Below, piece after piece: positions 46,222 through 57,800 of a stretch of DNA of 64,000 bases; position 1 is the stretch's first letter, and every line of letters begins with the position of its first letter. Where the stretch lies: contig MPMQ01000004.1 in the NCBI GenBank assembly GCA_002238585.1, forward strand, positions 1 to 64,000. The letters run 5' to 3'. This stretch comes from Kistimonas sp. bin40 (GTDB lineage Bacteria; Pseudomonadota; Gammaproteobacteria; Pseudomonadales; Endozoicomonadaceae). The notes under the pieces are model-generated. The model searched no databases and was not told the origin of the DNA. It saw nothing but the letters and a program-made list of their open reading frames with translations. The translations under genes and the position numbers were made by a program.

Positions 46222-47286
46222 ATGAATATCAGGGACGCCATTGGCCATATCGTACAGGGACGTGATCTGTGCTTTGCCGATATGCAAACCAGCATGCAGC
46301 AGCTGATGACAGGACAGGCAACAGACGCCCAGGTAGCTGCCTTCCTTACAGGCTTGCGCATGAAAGGCGAGTGCGTGGATGAAATAGCCGGAGCCGCCGC
46401 TGTCATGCGCGCCATGGCCTCTGGCGTGAACATCAAGGTAAATACTGACCATCTGGTTGACATAGTGGGAACAGGCGGCGATGGCGCCCGGCTGTTCAAT
46501 GTGTCAACGGCAGCAGCCTTTGTGGCGGCCGCTGCCGGTGCCTCAGTAGCCAAGCACGGCAACCGTGGCGTTTCGAGCCGTTCTGGCAGTGCCGACCTTC
46601 TCAGCCAATCTGGTGTCAACCTGAACTTGTCTGCACAGCAGGTCAGCGCCTGTGTTGAGCAGCTGGGTATAGGATTCCTGTTTGCACCACACCACCACAA
46701 GGCCATGCGGCATACAGCGCGCCTGCGTCAGGAACTGGGTTTTCGTACCTTTATGAACATCCTGGGCCCCTTGACCAATCCAGCAGCAGTTCCCAATCTC
46801 GTGATCGGCGTTTTTGATGGCGCTCTGTGCCGCCCCCTGGCAGAAGTACTCAAACGCCTGGACAGCCAGCGCGCACTGGTCGTGCATGCGCTGGATGGTC
46901 TTGACGAACTGAGCCTGGCGACCGGAACCCGGGTGGCCGAGCTGCGGGACAACCGCATCACCGAGTATCAAATCAATCCGGAAGAACTGGGCCTGAAACG
47001 CCAGGAGCTGGACGGACTGACAGTACAGGACCCGAGTGAGTCCCTGCAGCTGATATATGACGCGCTGGAGAACAAGCAAACGGCCCGCGCACGCAAAGCC
47101 GCTGACATGATCGCGCTCAACGCCGGTGCAGCCCTGTATGTTACCGGGCTGGCTCAGGATATGTCGGCGGGTGTGTCTCTCGCTCTGGACACGATCAGAC
47201 AAGGAGGAGCCCGGCAGAAGATGAAGGCTCTGGCGCGTTTCACCTGTGCTTTTCAGGAAAACCAGCGGAGCGAGGGTGCTGCATGA
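46222..47286 (+). CDS. trpD: Anthranilate phosphoribosyltransferase
   Basis: A 354-residue enzyme. ATG at 46222 (MNIRDAIGHIV) with AAGGAG upstream is preferred to an in-frame TTG at 46192. The PRPP site DIVGTGGDGA with downstream FNVSTAAAFV and KHGNRGVSSRSGSAD is intact. It transfers phosphoribose from PRPP to anthranilate. It overlaps trpC by four bases and follows trpG by 30 bp. Confidence 0.95.
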   Translation: MNIRDAIGHIVQGRDLCFADMQTSMQQLMTGQATDAQVAAFLTGLRMKGECVDEIAGAAAVMRAMASGVNIKVNTDHLVDIVGTGGDGARLFNVSTAAAFVAAAAGASVAKHGNRGVSSRSGSADLLSQSGVNLNLSAQQVSACVEQLGIGFLFAPHHHKAMRHTARLRQELGFRTFMNILGPLTNPAAVPNLVIGVFDGALCRPLAEVLKRLDSQRALVVHALDGLDELSLATGTRVAELRDNRITEYQINPEELGLKRQELDGLTVQDPSESLQLIYDALENKQTARARKAADMIALNAGAALYVTGLAQDMSAGVSLALDTIRQGGARQKMKALARFTCAFQENQRSEGAA

Positions 47287-48092
47287 CACAAACGGCCGCT
47301 ACTATCCTCCAGAAAATCGTCACCCGCAAGCGGGCAGAAATTGCCGGGCATCAGAACCCGGAGTCCATAGCAGACTTGTGTGCACAGGCCGCGCAGACTG
47401 CCCCGCCGCGCGGCTTCGGCCAGGCACTGCGTGCACGCCAGGAAAAAGCTGCGGTTGTGGCCGAAATCAAGCGCGCTTCACCCTCCTGCGGGATCATACG
47501 CAAAGATTTCGATCCAGCCGCTCTGGCGCACAGCTACGAGCAAGCAGGCGCCACCTGTCTGTCAGTCCTGACAGACAGGGATTTCTTCAACGGAGATGAT
47601 GACCATCTCCGCCAGGCCCGGGCTGCGTGCAGCCTGCCAGTCTTGCGCAAGGACTTTGTTATAGCACCCAGCCAGATTTATCAAGCACGCGCCCTGGGTG
47701 CAGACTGCATACTACTGATTGTCGCCATTCTGGAAGGCAGCATACTGTCCGAGCTGCATGATGTCGCCACAGGCCTGGGGATGGATGTCCTGATTGAGGT
47801 GCACACAGCATCCGAGCTGGAACGAGCCCGGACATTGCTGGATGCCAATACTGTCCTGGGCATCAACAATCGCGACCTGCACAGTTTTTCTGTGAGCCTT
47901 GAAACCAGCTGCAAGCTTCGACAGCAAGTCCCGGAAGACCAGCTGGTGATCACCGAAAGCGGCATACACACCCCAGCGCACGTCGAACTGATGCAAGCCA
48001 ATGGAATCAATGCCTTTCTGGTCGGCGAGGCTCTGATGCGGGAACAAGATCCCGGGCAAGCACTGAAGAAGCTGTTTTCTCCCTGGCTCTGA
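47283..48092 (+). CDS. trpC: Indole-3-glycerol phosphate synthase
   Basis: A 269-residue TIM-barrel enzyme that closes the indole ring. Catalytic Lys residues in [10 protein letters not shown] and LRKDFVI, and the GINNRDL and ITESGI segments, are present. It is the single-function form, not fused to TrpF as in E. coli. Translationally coupled to trpD by an ATGA overlap. The next gene, hslV, has its own heat-shock promoter. Confidence 0.95.
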   Translation: MTQTAATILQKIVTRKRAEIAGHQNPESIADLCAQAAQTAPPRGFGQALRARQEKAAVVAEIKRASPSCGIIRKDFDPAALAHSYEQAGATCLSVLTDRDFFNGDDDHLRQARAACSLPVLRKDFVIAPSQIYQARALGADCILLIVAILEGSILSELHDVATGLGMDVLIEVHTASELERARTLLDANTVLGINNRDLHSFSVSLETSCKLRQQVPEDQLVITESGIHTPAHVELMQANGINAFLVGEALMREQDPGQALKKLFSPWL

Positions 48093-48132
48093 TCTCAGAG
48101 CTCAGGGAAAAACCAGCTTCTTCGCCTCCCCG

Positions 48133-48160
48133 CTTGAAATCGGAAAAAATTTCCCCATAT
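48133..48160 (+). promoter_or_regulatory. Sigma-32 heat-shock promoter of hslVU
   Basis: CTTGAAA (48133-48139), a 13-bp spacer and CCCCATAT (48153-48160) match the sigma-32 consensus CTTGAAA/CCCCATnT at nearly every position. It lies about 35 bp before the hslV start, the right place for hslVU, and its presumed sigma factor rpoH is in the same window. Confidence 0.9.
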
Positions 48161-48195
48161 CCCGACAATATGCACATGCACAGCAGGAGATTTTC

Positions 48196-48756
48196 TTGGA
48201 ACAATTCAGAGGGACAACCATCCTGTCGGTACGCAGAGAGGGCAAGGTGGTTGTTGGTGGTGATGGTCAGGTGTCTCTGGGTGAGACAGTCATCAAAGGC
48301 AACGCCAGAAAAGTACGACGCCTGTACGGGAACCGGGTCATTGTGGGCTTTGCCGGAGGAACGGCAGATGCTTTCACCCTGTTCGAACGCTTTGAGGGGC
48401 AGCTGGAGACACACCATGGACAGCTGGTGCGCGCTGCTGTGGAACTGGCCAAGGACTGGCGTACAGACCGGGCCTTGCGACGACTGGAAGCCATGATGAT
48501 TGTTGCTGACAGCAAAGCTTCCCTTATCATCACCGGCAATGGCGATGTCATGGAGCCCGTTGATGGCATACTGGCCATAGGCTCTGGCAGCAATTTTGCC
48601 CGTGCAGCTGCCTTGGCCCTTGCCGGAAACACAGAGCTGCCCGCGCGGGACATCGTGGAAAAAAGTCTCGGCATTGCCGGTGACATCTGCGTTTACACCA
48701 ATCGCTGCCTGACTCTCGAAGAGCTGGACAGTGAAGATTTGCCGCCACAGAGTTGA
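48196..48756 (+). CDS. hslV: ATP-dependent protease peptidase subunit HslV
   Basis: A 186-residue N-terminal-nucleophile hydrolase. The start is TTG at 48196 with AGGAGA eight bases upstream, giving [14 protein letters not shown]; processing should expose the catalytic Thr at residue 7. It forms the double hexamer of the HslVU (ClpQY) proteasome-like protease. First gene of hslVU, controlled by the heat-shock promoter in front. Confidence 0.95.
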   Translation: MEQFRGTTILSVRREGKVVVGGDGQVSLGETVIKGNARKVRRLYGNRVIVGFAGGTADAFTLFERFEGQLETHHGQLVRAAVELAKDWRTDRALRRLEAMMIVADSKASLIITGNGDVMEPVDGILAIGSGSNFARAAALALAGNTELPARDIVEKSLGIAGDICVYTNRCLTLEELDSEDLPPQS

Positions 48757-48766
48757 GATTTCCAGC

Positions 48767-50104
48767 ATGCCAGATATGAGTCCGCGCGACATCGTTCATG
48801 AACTGAATAAACACATCATTGGTCAGGAAAAAGCAAAACGCGCTGTAGCCGTTGCCCTGCGTAACCGCTGGCGGCGCATGCAGGTTGATCCACAACTGCG
48901 CAATGAAATAAGCCCCAAAAACATACTCATGATTGGACCGACCGGTGTTGGCAAGACGGAGATAGCCCGACGCCTGGCACGGCTGGCCGATGCGCCCTTC
49001 ATAAAGGTAGAGGCCACCAAGTTCACTGAGGTCGGCTACGTCGGCAGAGATGTAGAGTCCATCATGCGCGACTTGATGGATGCAGCAGTCAAGATGCTGC
49101 GTGAACGGGCTTTGGAAAAAGTCCGGGACTCAGCCCGGGACGCCGCAGAAGAACGTATTCTCGACGCCCTTCTTCCACCCGCACGCAGTTTCTCCGAAGA
49201 GAGCGAGTCACGGCAAGACCTCAGCAGTGCCCGTCAACTGTTCCGCAAAAAATTGCGTGAAGGTCAGTTGGACGAGAAGAAAATTGAAATAGAACTTCAG
49301 GAAGGTCATGCAGGCGTCGAGATTATGGCGCCTCCCGGTATGGAAGAAATGACGAACCAGCTGCAAAACCTGTTCTCCAGCATGCAGACTGGACGACGCC
49401 GGGCCCGCAAGCTGAAAGTAAAAGATGCCTTCAGACTGGTCAGGGACGAAGAGGCCGAAAAGCTGATCAACGACGAAGAACTCAAAATCCAGGCCATAGA
49501 CGCCGTCGAACAAAATGGCATTGTGTTTCTGGACGAAGTGGATAAAGTTGCCAGGAGAGCTGGCAGCAGTAATGCCGACGTCTCACGCGAAGGCGTACAG
49601 CGCGACCTGCTTCCGCTGATCGAAGGATGCACCGTCAACACCAAGTACGGCATGATCAGAACAGACCACGTTTTGTTCATAGCATCAGGAGCCTTTCACC
49701 TGGCCAAGCCGTCTGATCTGATTCCTGAACTTCAGGGACGCCTCCCTATCCGGGTGGAGCTTGAGGCGCTGAGCACTGAGGATTTCCAGCGCATACTGGT
49801 CGAACCCGACGCCTCGCTGACCGAACAGTATCGAGCGTTGTTGGCAACGGAGAAGCTGGAGCTGGAGTTTTCGGAGGACGGCCTCAAGCGCATAGCCGAA
49901 GTCGCCTGGCATGTAAACGAACGCACCGAGAACATAGGTGCCAGGCGGCTGCACACAGTGCTGGAGCGCTTGCTGGAGGAGGTGTCATTTGAGGCAGACA
50001 CCCTGGCGGAAGCCGGAGGCAAAGTACGCATTGATGCCGATTATGTCAACAAGCATCTTGGCGAACTGATCAAGGACGAAGACCTGAGCCGCTACATTCT
50101 TTAG
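48767..50104 (+). CDS. hslU: HslU unfoldase
   Basis: A 445-residue AAA+ ATPase. ATG at 48767 ([20 protein letters not shown]) matches the family; an in-frame ATG at 48731 lies within hslV. Walker [10 protein letters not shown], the GYVGRD pore loop, Walker B VFLDEVDK and the conserved C-terminus DLSRYIL, which docks on HslV, are intact. The intermediate I-domain (about 110-240) is complete. It begins ten bases after hslV. Confidence 0.96.
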   Translation: MPDMSPRDIVHELNKHIIGQEKAKRAVAVALRNRWRRMQVDPQLRNEISPKNILMIGPTGVGKTEIARRLARLADAPFIKVEATKFTEVGYVGRDVESIMRDLMDAAVKMLRERALEKVRDSARDAAEERILDALLPPARSFSEESESRQDLSSARQLFRKKLREGQLDEKKIEIELQEGHAGVEIMAPPGMEEMTNQLQNLFSSMQTGRRRARKLKVKDAFRLVRDEEAEKLINDEELKIQAIDAVEQNGIVFLDEVDKVARRAGSSNADVSREGVQRDLLPLIEGCTVNTKYGMIRTDHVLFIASGAFHLAKPSDLIPELQGRLPIRVELEALSTEDFQRILVEPDASLTEQYRALLATEKLELEFSEDGLKRIAEVAWHVNERTENIGARRLHTVLERLLEEVSFEADTLAEAGGKVRIDADYVNKHLGELIKDEDLSRYIL

Positions 50105-50215
50105 GGGGTGTTTGGCCAGAATTTATCTGTGTGCGTAATCGCAGCATCTGCCCGGCGAGAAAGAGCCCAAAGGCTGCCTCGTTTTTTCGTCCCTTGCGTA
50201 AGAAGATACTTCTTC

Positions 50216-51247
50216 ATGAAAGTTCTAGGCATAGAAACCTCCTGTGATGAAACCGGGCTGGCGATTTACGACAGCGAAGCTGGCTTGCTGGCCGATGCCC
50301 TGCACAGCCAGGCCGCCATGCATAACGCGTATGGCGGCGTGGTTCCCGAGCTGGCGTCCCGCGATCATATCCGGCACCTGATTCCCTTGCTGAACAAAGT
50401 CATGGCCCAAAGCCAATGCCAAAGCCAGGACATAACAGGTGTAGCTTATACGCGCGGGCCCGGCCTGATAGGCGCACTGCTGACCGGCTCTGTACTGGCC
50501 CGCAGCCTGGCCTGGACCCTGGGGGTGCCGGTTATCGGAGTGCACCACATGGAAGGCCACCTTCTGGCCCCCATGCTGGAAGACAAGCCTCCTGCCTGGC
50601 CATTTGTCGCATTGCTGGTGTCCGGCGGGCACACGCAACTGATCGCAGCCGAAGAGCCCGGATGCTACCGGCTCCTGGGAGAGTCTGTAGATGACGCTGC
50701 CGGTGAAGCTTTTGACAAGGTGGCAACCCTGTTGGGACTGAGCTACCCGGGCGGCCCGCAAATAGCGGCACTGGCGGAGCAGGGGAATCAAGACCGCTTC
50801 CGATTTCCCCGCCCCATGACCGACCGCCCCGGCCTCGACTTCAGCTTCAGCGGTCTGAAAACCTTTACGCGAACCCGGATTGAAGAACAGGAAGGCCCTT
50901 GTGGTGGAGACCTTCAAACCCGCCAGGATATTGCCAGAGGATTTGAAGAGGCGGTGGTCGATACGCTGACAATCAAGTGCCGCCGCGCCTTGCGCCAAAC
51001 AGGAATGAAACGGCTGGTCATTGCTGGAGGCGTCAGTGCCAACCGGCGCTTGAGACAAAGACTGGAAACCATGGCAACGGCAGAGGGCGCAGGCCTGTAC
51101 TACGCACGCCCCGCCCTGTGCACCGACAACGGAGCCATGATCGCCTATGCCGGCTGCCAACGCCTGTTGGCTGGCGAGCAGGATCCTGCTGATGCTGCTC
51201 CCCGGCCGCGCTGGCCGCTGACCGAAGTCGGCAGGATTCCCGCATGA
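50216..51247 (+). CDS. tsaD: tRNA N6-threonylcarbamoyladenosine transferase TsaD
   Basis: A 343-residue ASKHA-fold protein. ATG at 50216 ([14 protein letters not shown]) is chosen; the frame runs further upstream to 50108 without family similarity. Metal-site histidines in HHMEGH, and the [10 protein letters not shown] and [10 protein letters not shown] segments, are intact. With TsaB, TsaC and TsaE it makes t6A37 on ANN-decoding tRNAs. It overlaps folB by four bases. rpsU, its usual divergent neighbour, is not here; hslU precedes it instead. Confidence 0.95.
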   Translation: MKVLGIETSCDETGLAIYDSEAGLLADALHSQAAMHNAYGGVVPELASRDHIRHLIPLLNKVMAQSQCQSQDITGVAYTRGPGLIGALLTGSVLARSLAWTLGVPVIGVHHMEGHLLAPMLEDKPPAWPFVALLVSGGHTQLIAAEEPGCYRLLGESVDDAAGEAFDKVATLLGLSYPGGPQIAALAEQGNQDRFRFPRPMTDRPGLDFSFSGLKTFTRTRIEEQEGPCGGDLQTRQDIARGFEEAVVDTLTIKCRRALRQTGMKRLVIAGGVSANRRLRQRLETMATAEGAGLYYARPALCTDNGAMIAYAGCQRLLAGEQDPADAAPRPRWPLTEVGRIPA

Positions 51248-51660
51248 CCACCACGCCGGAGCCACACTCCTGTGATAAAATCCTGATCTCGGACCTGCAC
51301 CTGGAGACCATTATTGGCCTGTACCCTCAGGAGCGAAGAAGGCCCCAGCCACTGATTATTGACATAGAGCTGGGAACGAACTTCACGCCGGTTTTTGACA
51401 GCGACGACTTGTCGCAAACGCTTGACTACGCGACCATCAAGCAGCATGTGCACAGGCTGTGCATGGACCGCCGTTTTGACCTGCTTGAAAGTCTGGCCGG
51501 CTACCTGCTCAGAAATCTGTTTGCCTCTTTCCCCGCCCTCTGGATCCGTCTGACAATACGCAAGCCTCAGGCGTTACAGGATGCCATGGCTGGTATCGAG
51601 ACTTTTCGGACACGAGAGCAAATGGGGGTGCCATTTACGCAAAACACCGGACAGAGCTGA
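51244..51660 (+). CDS. folB: Dihydroneopterin aldolase
   Basis: A 138-residue FolB of the tetrahydrobiopterin-synthesis fold. [29 protein letters not shown] holds the family core (in part), with the active Glu near ETIIG and the Lys of IRKPQALQ. It cleaves 7,8-dihydroneopterin in folate synthesis and can epimerise it. An N-terminal extension of about ten residues ([10 protein letters not shown]) is unusual and may mean a later start. Coupled to tsaD, a common pairing. Confidence 0.93.
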   Translation: MTTTPEPHSCDKILISDLHLETIIGLYPQERRRPQPLIIDIELGTNFTPVFDSDDLSQTLDYATIKQHVHRLCMDRRFDLLESLAGYLLRNLFASFPALWIRLTIRKPQALQDAMAGIETFRTREQMGVPFTQNTGQS

Positions 51661-51745
51661 ACAGAAAGTCCCGATCCGCAGCATAAGAGAACACCAACAA
51701 CAGAGATTCACGCTCATCTGCCGCCGCCTTTGTCTGCTGTTCTTT

Positions 51746-52363
51746 TCAAACAACATGATAAAGACGACACATCACCTGACCAACGGCTTTTTCTTTCCAA
51801 AGCTTCCATCGTTGCGGCAGCAGAGCTTGAGGCAGATCGCGCTCCGACTCAACATAAATGACAGCATCCCGTGCCAGGCAGGCAGAAACATGCAATTGCT
51901 CGCTGACTGATGCAATAAACCCTTTTCCAAAGGGGGGATCAAGGAAAACCAGGTCGAAAGGCTGACCTGTGTACTGAGTCAGCCATGACAGGGCATCAGT
52001 ACAAATCACTTGAGCCCGGGTACACTCAAGCTCGACCAGGTTAGCGCGCAAGGTTTGGCAGGCTGGGCTGGACAACTCCAGGAAGGTGGCACAGTCTGCT
52101 CCGCGCGACAAGGCTTCAAGACCCAGCGCCCCCGTTCCGGCAAAGGCATCCAGGCAACGCGCGCCTTCGAACAATCCCCCAAGCCAGTTACAAACCATTT
52201 CCCTGGCTCTGTCAGGAGTCGGCCGCAACCCTTCAGCAGCGGCAATACAAAGACGCCTGCTGCGCCAACCACCGCCAACTATACGCAGACGTCCCTGCTC
52301 TGTGCGAGAAGAAGCATTGCGACTGGAAGGACACTTTTTACCGGCGGAAGAACGCGGTGGCAT
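51746..52363 (-). CDS. rsmD: 16S rRNA (guanine966-N2)-methyltransferase
   Basis: A 205-residue SAM-dependent enzyme. RIVGGGWRSRRL near the start, the SAM site LDAFAGTGALGLEALSRGA and the catalytic motif VFLDPPFGKG identify RsmD. It methylates G966 of 16S rRNA. It is convergent with folB and separate from ftsY, its usual partner, which is at 27216. Confidence 0.94.
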   Translation of the reverse strand: MPPRSSAGKKCPSSRNASSRTEQGRLRIVGGGWRSRRLCIAAAEGLRPTPDRAREMVCNWLGGLFEGARCLDAFAGTGALGLEALSRGADCATFLELSSPACQTLRANLVELECTRAQVICTDALSWLTQYTGQPFDLVFLDPPFGKGFIASVSEQLHVSACLARDAVIYVESERDLPQALLPQRWKLWKEKAVGQVMCRLYHVV

Positions 52364-52572
52364 GGCAGACTCCAGAATTCAACCTCCAGCAGCGCAGCTG
52401 CATAAACATGTCTCCATCACTCCTCACTGATACTCCGGCCCCATGCTCATTGCCTTCCGGCTCGAAATCGAGACCACTCACCCGAACAAGCCACCGCCGC
52501 ACGCAGCAGCTTCAGGCCTGCCGGGGAATCCAAAGTTGACATCCTTCTCCCCCGATCTTCCGACACTCAATG

Positions 52573-53994
52573 TCAAAAAGGCAGGCTGCGCGGAGTACGA
52601 GGAAATGGAATCAGATCACGAATATTGTTTACACCTGTGACATATCCCAGCAAACGCTCAAATCCCAGGCCAAAACCAGCATGAGGCACAGTTCCATAAC
52701 GACGCAGATCACGGTACCAGCTGTAATCATCCTTGTTCAGCCCCCCGGCAGCCATCCGTGCATCCAACACAGCCAAACGCTCTTCACGCTGACTTCCGCC
52801 CACCAACTCTCCCATCCCTGGAACGAGAACATCCATGGCAGCTACCGTTTTTTCGTCATCGTTCAGTCGCATATAAAAAGGCCGACTCCCAGCAGGATAG
52901 TCAGTGACAATCAGCGGCCCCCCAATGTGCTCCTCTGCCAGAAAGCGCTCGTGCTCAGACTGCAGGTCTGCTCCCCACTCAACAGGATGCTCAAAGGAGC
53001 GCCCCGACTTCTGTAAAAGCGTGACCGCTTCTGTGTAAGTCATCTGCACGAACCGCGCCTTACACAAACTTTCCAGCCGGTCCACGACGTTTTTGTCAAC
53101 TCGCTTCTTAAAGAAAGCCATGTCGTCAGCTCGCTGCTCAAGCAAGTCCTTGCAAACAGACCTGAGAAGCTCCGACGCCAGCTCGGCCAGAACACCCAGG
53201 TCAGCGAAAGCCAGCTCGGGCTCCACCATCCAGAACTCCGAAAGGTGGCGACTGGTGTTTGAATTTTCAGCACGGAAAGTCGGTCCGAAGGTATAGACCT
53301 TACCCATGCAACAAGCCAGGGCCTCAGCATTCAGCTGACCGGACACAGTCAAAAAAGCGGGACGACCGAAAAAATCTTCCCGAAAATCAACCTCTCCCTT
53401 GTCATTACGGGGCGGCTTGTCCAGATTGAGCGTGGACACCCGAAACATCTCACCCGCCCCTTCACAATCCGAGGCCGTGATCACTGGCGTATTGACCCAG
53501 ATAAAACCATGGCGATCAAAAAAATCATGGATCGCCATGGTTGCGGCATGACGTACACGATTCACTGCGCCCATAAGTTGAGTACGGGAACGCAAATGAG
53601 CATATTCACGCAAATGCTCCATCGTGTGACGCTTGGGCTGCATGGGGTAGGTTTCAGGATCATCCACCCACCCCAACACCTCCACGGCCACAGCCTGTAT
53701 CTCCCAGTCCTGACCTTTTGCAGGCGAGGGAACAAGCGTCCCTTGTACATGAAGGCTACAGCCGGCGGTCAGCCTCTGGATATCGGTCGTATAGTTGGCA
53801 AGGTCGTCAGTGACTACCACCTGTATCGCATCCAGGCAGCTACCATCCTGCAAGCTCAGAAAAGACAGGCCGGAGCGAGAATCACGACGGGTACGAACCC
53901 ACCCGTACAAACTGACAGGCCCATCTTTGGGCGTCTGACCGCGCAGCAGATCAGCAACAGACGTGCGGGCGGCAAGGGAAAGCAGATTACGCAT
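52573..53994 (-). CDS. asnS: Asparaginyl-tRNA synthetase
   Basis: A 473-residue class IIb synthetase. An N-terminal OB-fold anticodon domain (about 15-110) precedes the catalytic core with motif 2 ([22 protein letters not shown], in part) and motif 3 ([12 protein letters not shown]). It charges tRNA-Asn directly, so the organism need not rely on the Asp-tRNA-Asn amidation route. No close neighbours on the same strand point to an operon. Confidence 0.96.
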   Translation of the reverse strand: MRNLLSLAARTSVADLLRGQTPKDGPVSLYGWVRTRRDSRSGLSFLSLQDGSCLDAIQVVVTDDLANYTTDIQRLTAGCSLHVQGTLVPSPAKGQDWEIQAVAVEVLGWVDDPETYPMQPKRHTMEHLREYAHLRSRTQLMGAVNRVRHAATMAIHDFFDRHGFIWVNTPVITASDCEGAGEMFRVSTLNLDKPPRNDKGEVDFREDFFGRPAFLTVSGQLNAEALACCMGKVYTFGPTFRAENSNTSRHLSEFWMVEPELAFADLGVLAELASELLRSVCKDLLEQRADDMAFFKKRVDKNVVDRLESLCKARFVQMTYTEAVTLLQKSGRSFEHPVEWGADLQSEHERFLAEEHIGGPLIVTDYPAGSRPFYMRLNDDEKTVAAMDVLVPGMGELVGGSQREERLAVLDARMAAGGLNKDDYSWYRDLRRYGTVPHAGFGLGFERLLGYVTGVNNIRDLIPFPRTPRSLPF

Positions 53995-54775
53995 GGACTG
54001 CAGAGTTCAACCTGGGACTGGATGACAGAAAAAAAAGAAACCGAGCCCGGTTCAGACAAGTGCACATCAGAACGAGCCCGCATAGCAAGAACAAACCCGC
54101 ATAGTATACAGCGTCCTCCCGGCAGCCAACAGCCACAAGAGACACCTGCTATACCCGTCAAGAAAAATTGTTCAGCAGTCAACGGCAACGCCTGCCAGAA
54201 TACTCGAAAACGGCCAACGCGGCTGATCGGACGAACCGGAAATGAAACACGGCCTTGCGCGCCTTCTGCTCACAAGCAAAAGCGGCTCATTCGGCCTGCC
54301 CCTCTTCCGGACCTGATGAACCAGTGATGGCCTGGCTGCTTCACCGGCAACCTTCGGGATCTGTGTCGCCGGAAACTCTAGCGGAAGCTCCGGGGCAGAT
54401 TCTGCGGATACCGTTCCTCAACAGTCGTGTGCTCTTCCCGAGCTGGCCTGCAATAACAGCAGCTACAATAGCCAGGCTTTCCTGGCTTCACTGATGCCGC
54501 CCTACATCAAGAAAAAACTTGCAGTGCAACACCTCTATTCAAGTCCAAACCTTGCTGAACACGCATCTGAATATTCTCCACAACACAGCGCCACCAAATC
54601 GCTCGCACATCCGGCTTGCTGTGGTTGTGAACCCTGTCGGCCCTCACTCTCAGGTCCATCCTGCCGGGTAAAGCTGCACGACGATTTTTCAGCGTCAACA
54701 AGCCGCTATCAAAACCTTTTGCATTCAGCCCCCGGAAAGGACGGCTCAGCGCAGGTTATCGTCATTCGTTATTCA
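53995..54775. other. ~780-bp stretch without a supported gene
   Basis: Between the asnS start and the terminator of the chitinase gene. Two open frames of 79 and 106 codons on the forward strand meet at 54494, but neither has a ribosome-binding site or a recognisable domain. It should carry the asnS promoter near 53995-54100. Confidence 0.4.
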
Positions 54776-54776
54776 C

Positions 54777-54812
54777 AAAAAAATGGCCAACCCCAAAACC
54801 GGGGTTGGCCAT
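54777..54812 (-). terminator. Strong intrinsic terminator of the chitinase gene
   Basis: On the reverse strand, a perfect 12-bp stem (ATGGCCAACCCC with GGGGTTGGCCAT) around a six-base loop is followed by seven T. It begins about 40 bp after the chitinase stop. Confidence 0.95.
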
Positions 54813-54853
54813 AGCAAACGGGCTGCAACCTCTTTTTTCAGCCCTTCAGCTGA

Positions 54854-57800
54854 CTACAAAGACAAGTCCACATCGAAGTGCTGCTGCACACAACGGCCGT
54901 AATCACCAGTGTTCAGAGCAGAGAAGGCTGTCTGGTAGCCTACCAGCTGGCAAGCAAAAGTCTGCCCTTCTGGCTTGCTGGGATCAAAGCCCCAATCTTG
55001 TTCCCAGTAGATAGCCAGTGCGCCAGCACCTTCGTTGGCAAACTGAAGCATGTTCTTGCAGCCCAGCACTTCCTGCTCTGGCACAGGAACGCCCAGATGA
55101 GCGGCAAACGATCGATAGTAGGAAATGCGATTTTGCGACTGAGCCACTTCAACAGAGCCCCCGCACTCAACACCACCATTTATCACCTGCGTAGTCACAC
55201 CAAAACCTGGCACAAGCCCCGAGTCCCGATCATGGGCATTAGGCTGCCAGGTTCCATCGACTATGTGCAGCATGGAAGGCTTGGGTGGTTGCGGGTAAAC
55301 GAAGAAAAACACGGCACTGGCAAGATTGTACCAGGTATCGGCCACTTGCTCCGGGTTATCCAGAAGAGTGCGCACGTCACCTGTCATCGCCAGCGAAAAA
55401 GGACCGTAGTTGTAGTTGTAGCTCAGCTGCTTGGCACCCCGACCAAAATAGCTTTTGAATGTGCCATCACTGAAGGTACCACAAGGCCAGGCTTCCCCTT
55501 GCCACACGGAGGGATTGCACTCACCGTTGTAGCCATTACGCGCGTTTTCAGCCCATCCGAGTTCACGTACGTGCACCAGGCCTTGCCTCCACTCCGGCTC
55601 GTCCCAGTGGGCGGTGTGTCCCCCCGTTTCCTGAGTAAAGTGTGCGAACATGGTAGCCAGCGCCTTACGGCAAATGGCATCGCTGTCACGTCCGTCAGTG
55701 TAAGAGCCACAGAAGGCCGGGAATTTTCCTACAGCCCGCAGGAAATTGGTATAGGTATACTCCGGACTGCGACGCGGAAACAAGAACTCCCACGCAGCTG
55801 CATCCACCAAGGCTTCGACACGACGCACATTATCAGGATTTCCGGCTCGCAGAGGCTCAATTCTGTTTACCTCTGCATTATCCAGGGTCGCAACAGACTG
55901 ACGCACCAGACGCAACAACTGCCCTTCGGTCAATGCTGCTTCGGCGGCATCCAGATCAGCCTGGGAGATACGATAAGCAACGCTACTCTCACCTGCGTTT
56001 GCGTCTGCACCAGCTACAACACTGTCAGCAGGGTCAGAATCCGCCACTGGCAAGACACCGACCTCTGGATCGGCTGACTCCCGAGGGGCGTCAGAAGGAT
56101 CAACTACCGTCCCCACATCGGCAGAAGCTCCCAGATCTTCCCAAGGACCCCACTGCTCCGTACCAGGCACATTGTTACGCGTCCACCACTTGGCCTGATA
56201 AACACGCCCCTGAAAGCTGACCAGCTCACCACCGGTGTAAATAGCGTCTGCATCCCAGGCAGCCTGACCAATCTGTGCAACTGGATTAGCTGGTGCAACT
56301 GGATTAACTGGCGCAACCGGATCAGCTGGTGCAACTGGATTAACTGGCGCAACCGGATCAGCGGGTGCAACCGGATCAGCTGGTGCAACCGGATCAGCTG
56401 GTGCAACCGAATCAGCGGGTACAACCGGATCAGCGGGTACAACCGGATCAGCTGGTGCAACCGGATCAGCTGGTGCAACCGGATCAGTCACCGCTTCACC
56501 TGGCGCTGCAGGCTGTTGCTCATCCCAGGGACCCCATTGCTCTGTACCAGGCACATTGCCCTGGGTCCACCATTTGGCCTGATAAACAACGCCGTTGTAA
56601 TTGACAAGCTCTCCTCCTGTATAGACGGCAGCCCTGTCCCACAAAGCCACGCCGACCGAGCTTGCAGTTCCACCCGCATCACCATCCTCGGGCATAACAT
56701 CGTCAACGACAGGTTGTATCGCGTTATCGCCGGGCTGATCTTCAGGCGACGCAGGCTGCGGAGGCAGGGCAGCAGGCGGTACACGACCTTTGTAAAAACC
56801 GTCATAGACAACATCCAGCAACTCCGTTCCTTTCAAAGGAGCGTCCGCAGTCACTTCCCAGAAGATGATGCCTCCGAGCCGATTCTGGTTAACATACGCA
56901 ACCTTTTGCCCAACCGAGCGCGTGTCATCATAGGTATACATCTCCCCCCTGGAGGCGCTGTACAGATAGGGGGCCTGAGCGACATCATCGTAGTACTTGA
57001 CAAAGTCCGGGCTGGCCTCGAGTTCTTTCACATGCCAGTAAGGGTTAACGCCTCCGGCACGACCACCATCCCAGATGCCATCGGCTCCGCCACTGGCTCC
57101 AGCAAACAGCCCAGGCAACGCATTGATTTTCTCTTCTGCCCTGACACCTTTCCAACCACGGGAATAGAAGGCAGCCCCTACAACCAGCTTGCTGGCAGGC
57201 ACTCCTTTCTGGCGAAAGTGATTTATGGAATCATCGATACTCAATGCTGCTACAGGAGCATCTGGTCGGCTGTAAAGTGCGGTCTGGTGGTTGGTGACAT
57301 TTTCCCAGGCACCGTGCAGGTCATAGGTCATCACATTGACAAAATCGAGATACTGGGCGTAGTCGACCGGATCCGTTTTATCAATCAGGTTTTTGTTGGC
57401 ACTGACGGCAGCTGTCAGTTGGTAGTAGGTTTTATCTTCAGCACCAGCGACATCCAGCGCCCGGCGCAACTCTCTCAGCAACAGGGTGAAGGTTTGTCCT
57501 TCCGAGTCGTCCCCCCTGGGTGTGCCTTGATCATTGGGGTTGTCAACTGTATCGCCCTGGCGCCGTAATCCGGGAAACTCCCAGTCAACATCCACACCGT
57601 CGAAATGCCACTCCCGGACAAAATCGACGACACTGCTTGCAAACTTCTCGCGGGCCGCCTGGGTTGCTGCTACATCACGGAAGTTGGCTGACTGGGACCA
57701 GCCACCAAGCGATATCATAAAGCTGGTCTCAGGATACTGGGACTCCAGTTTTTTGAACTGCCCCAAAGCGCCCTTATAAGCGCTGTCGTAGGCTTCTCCG

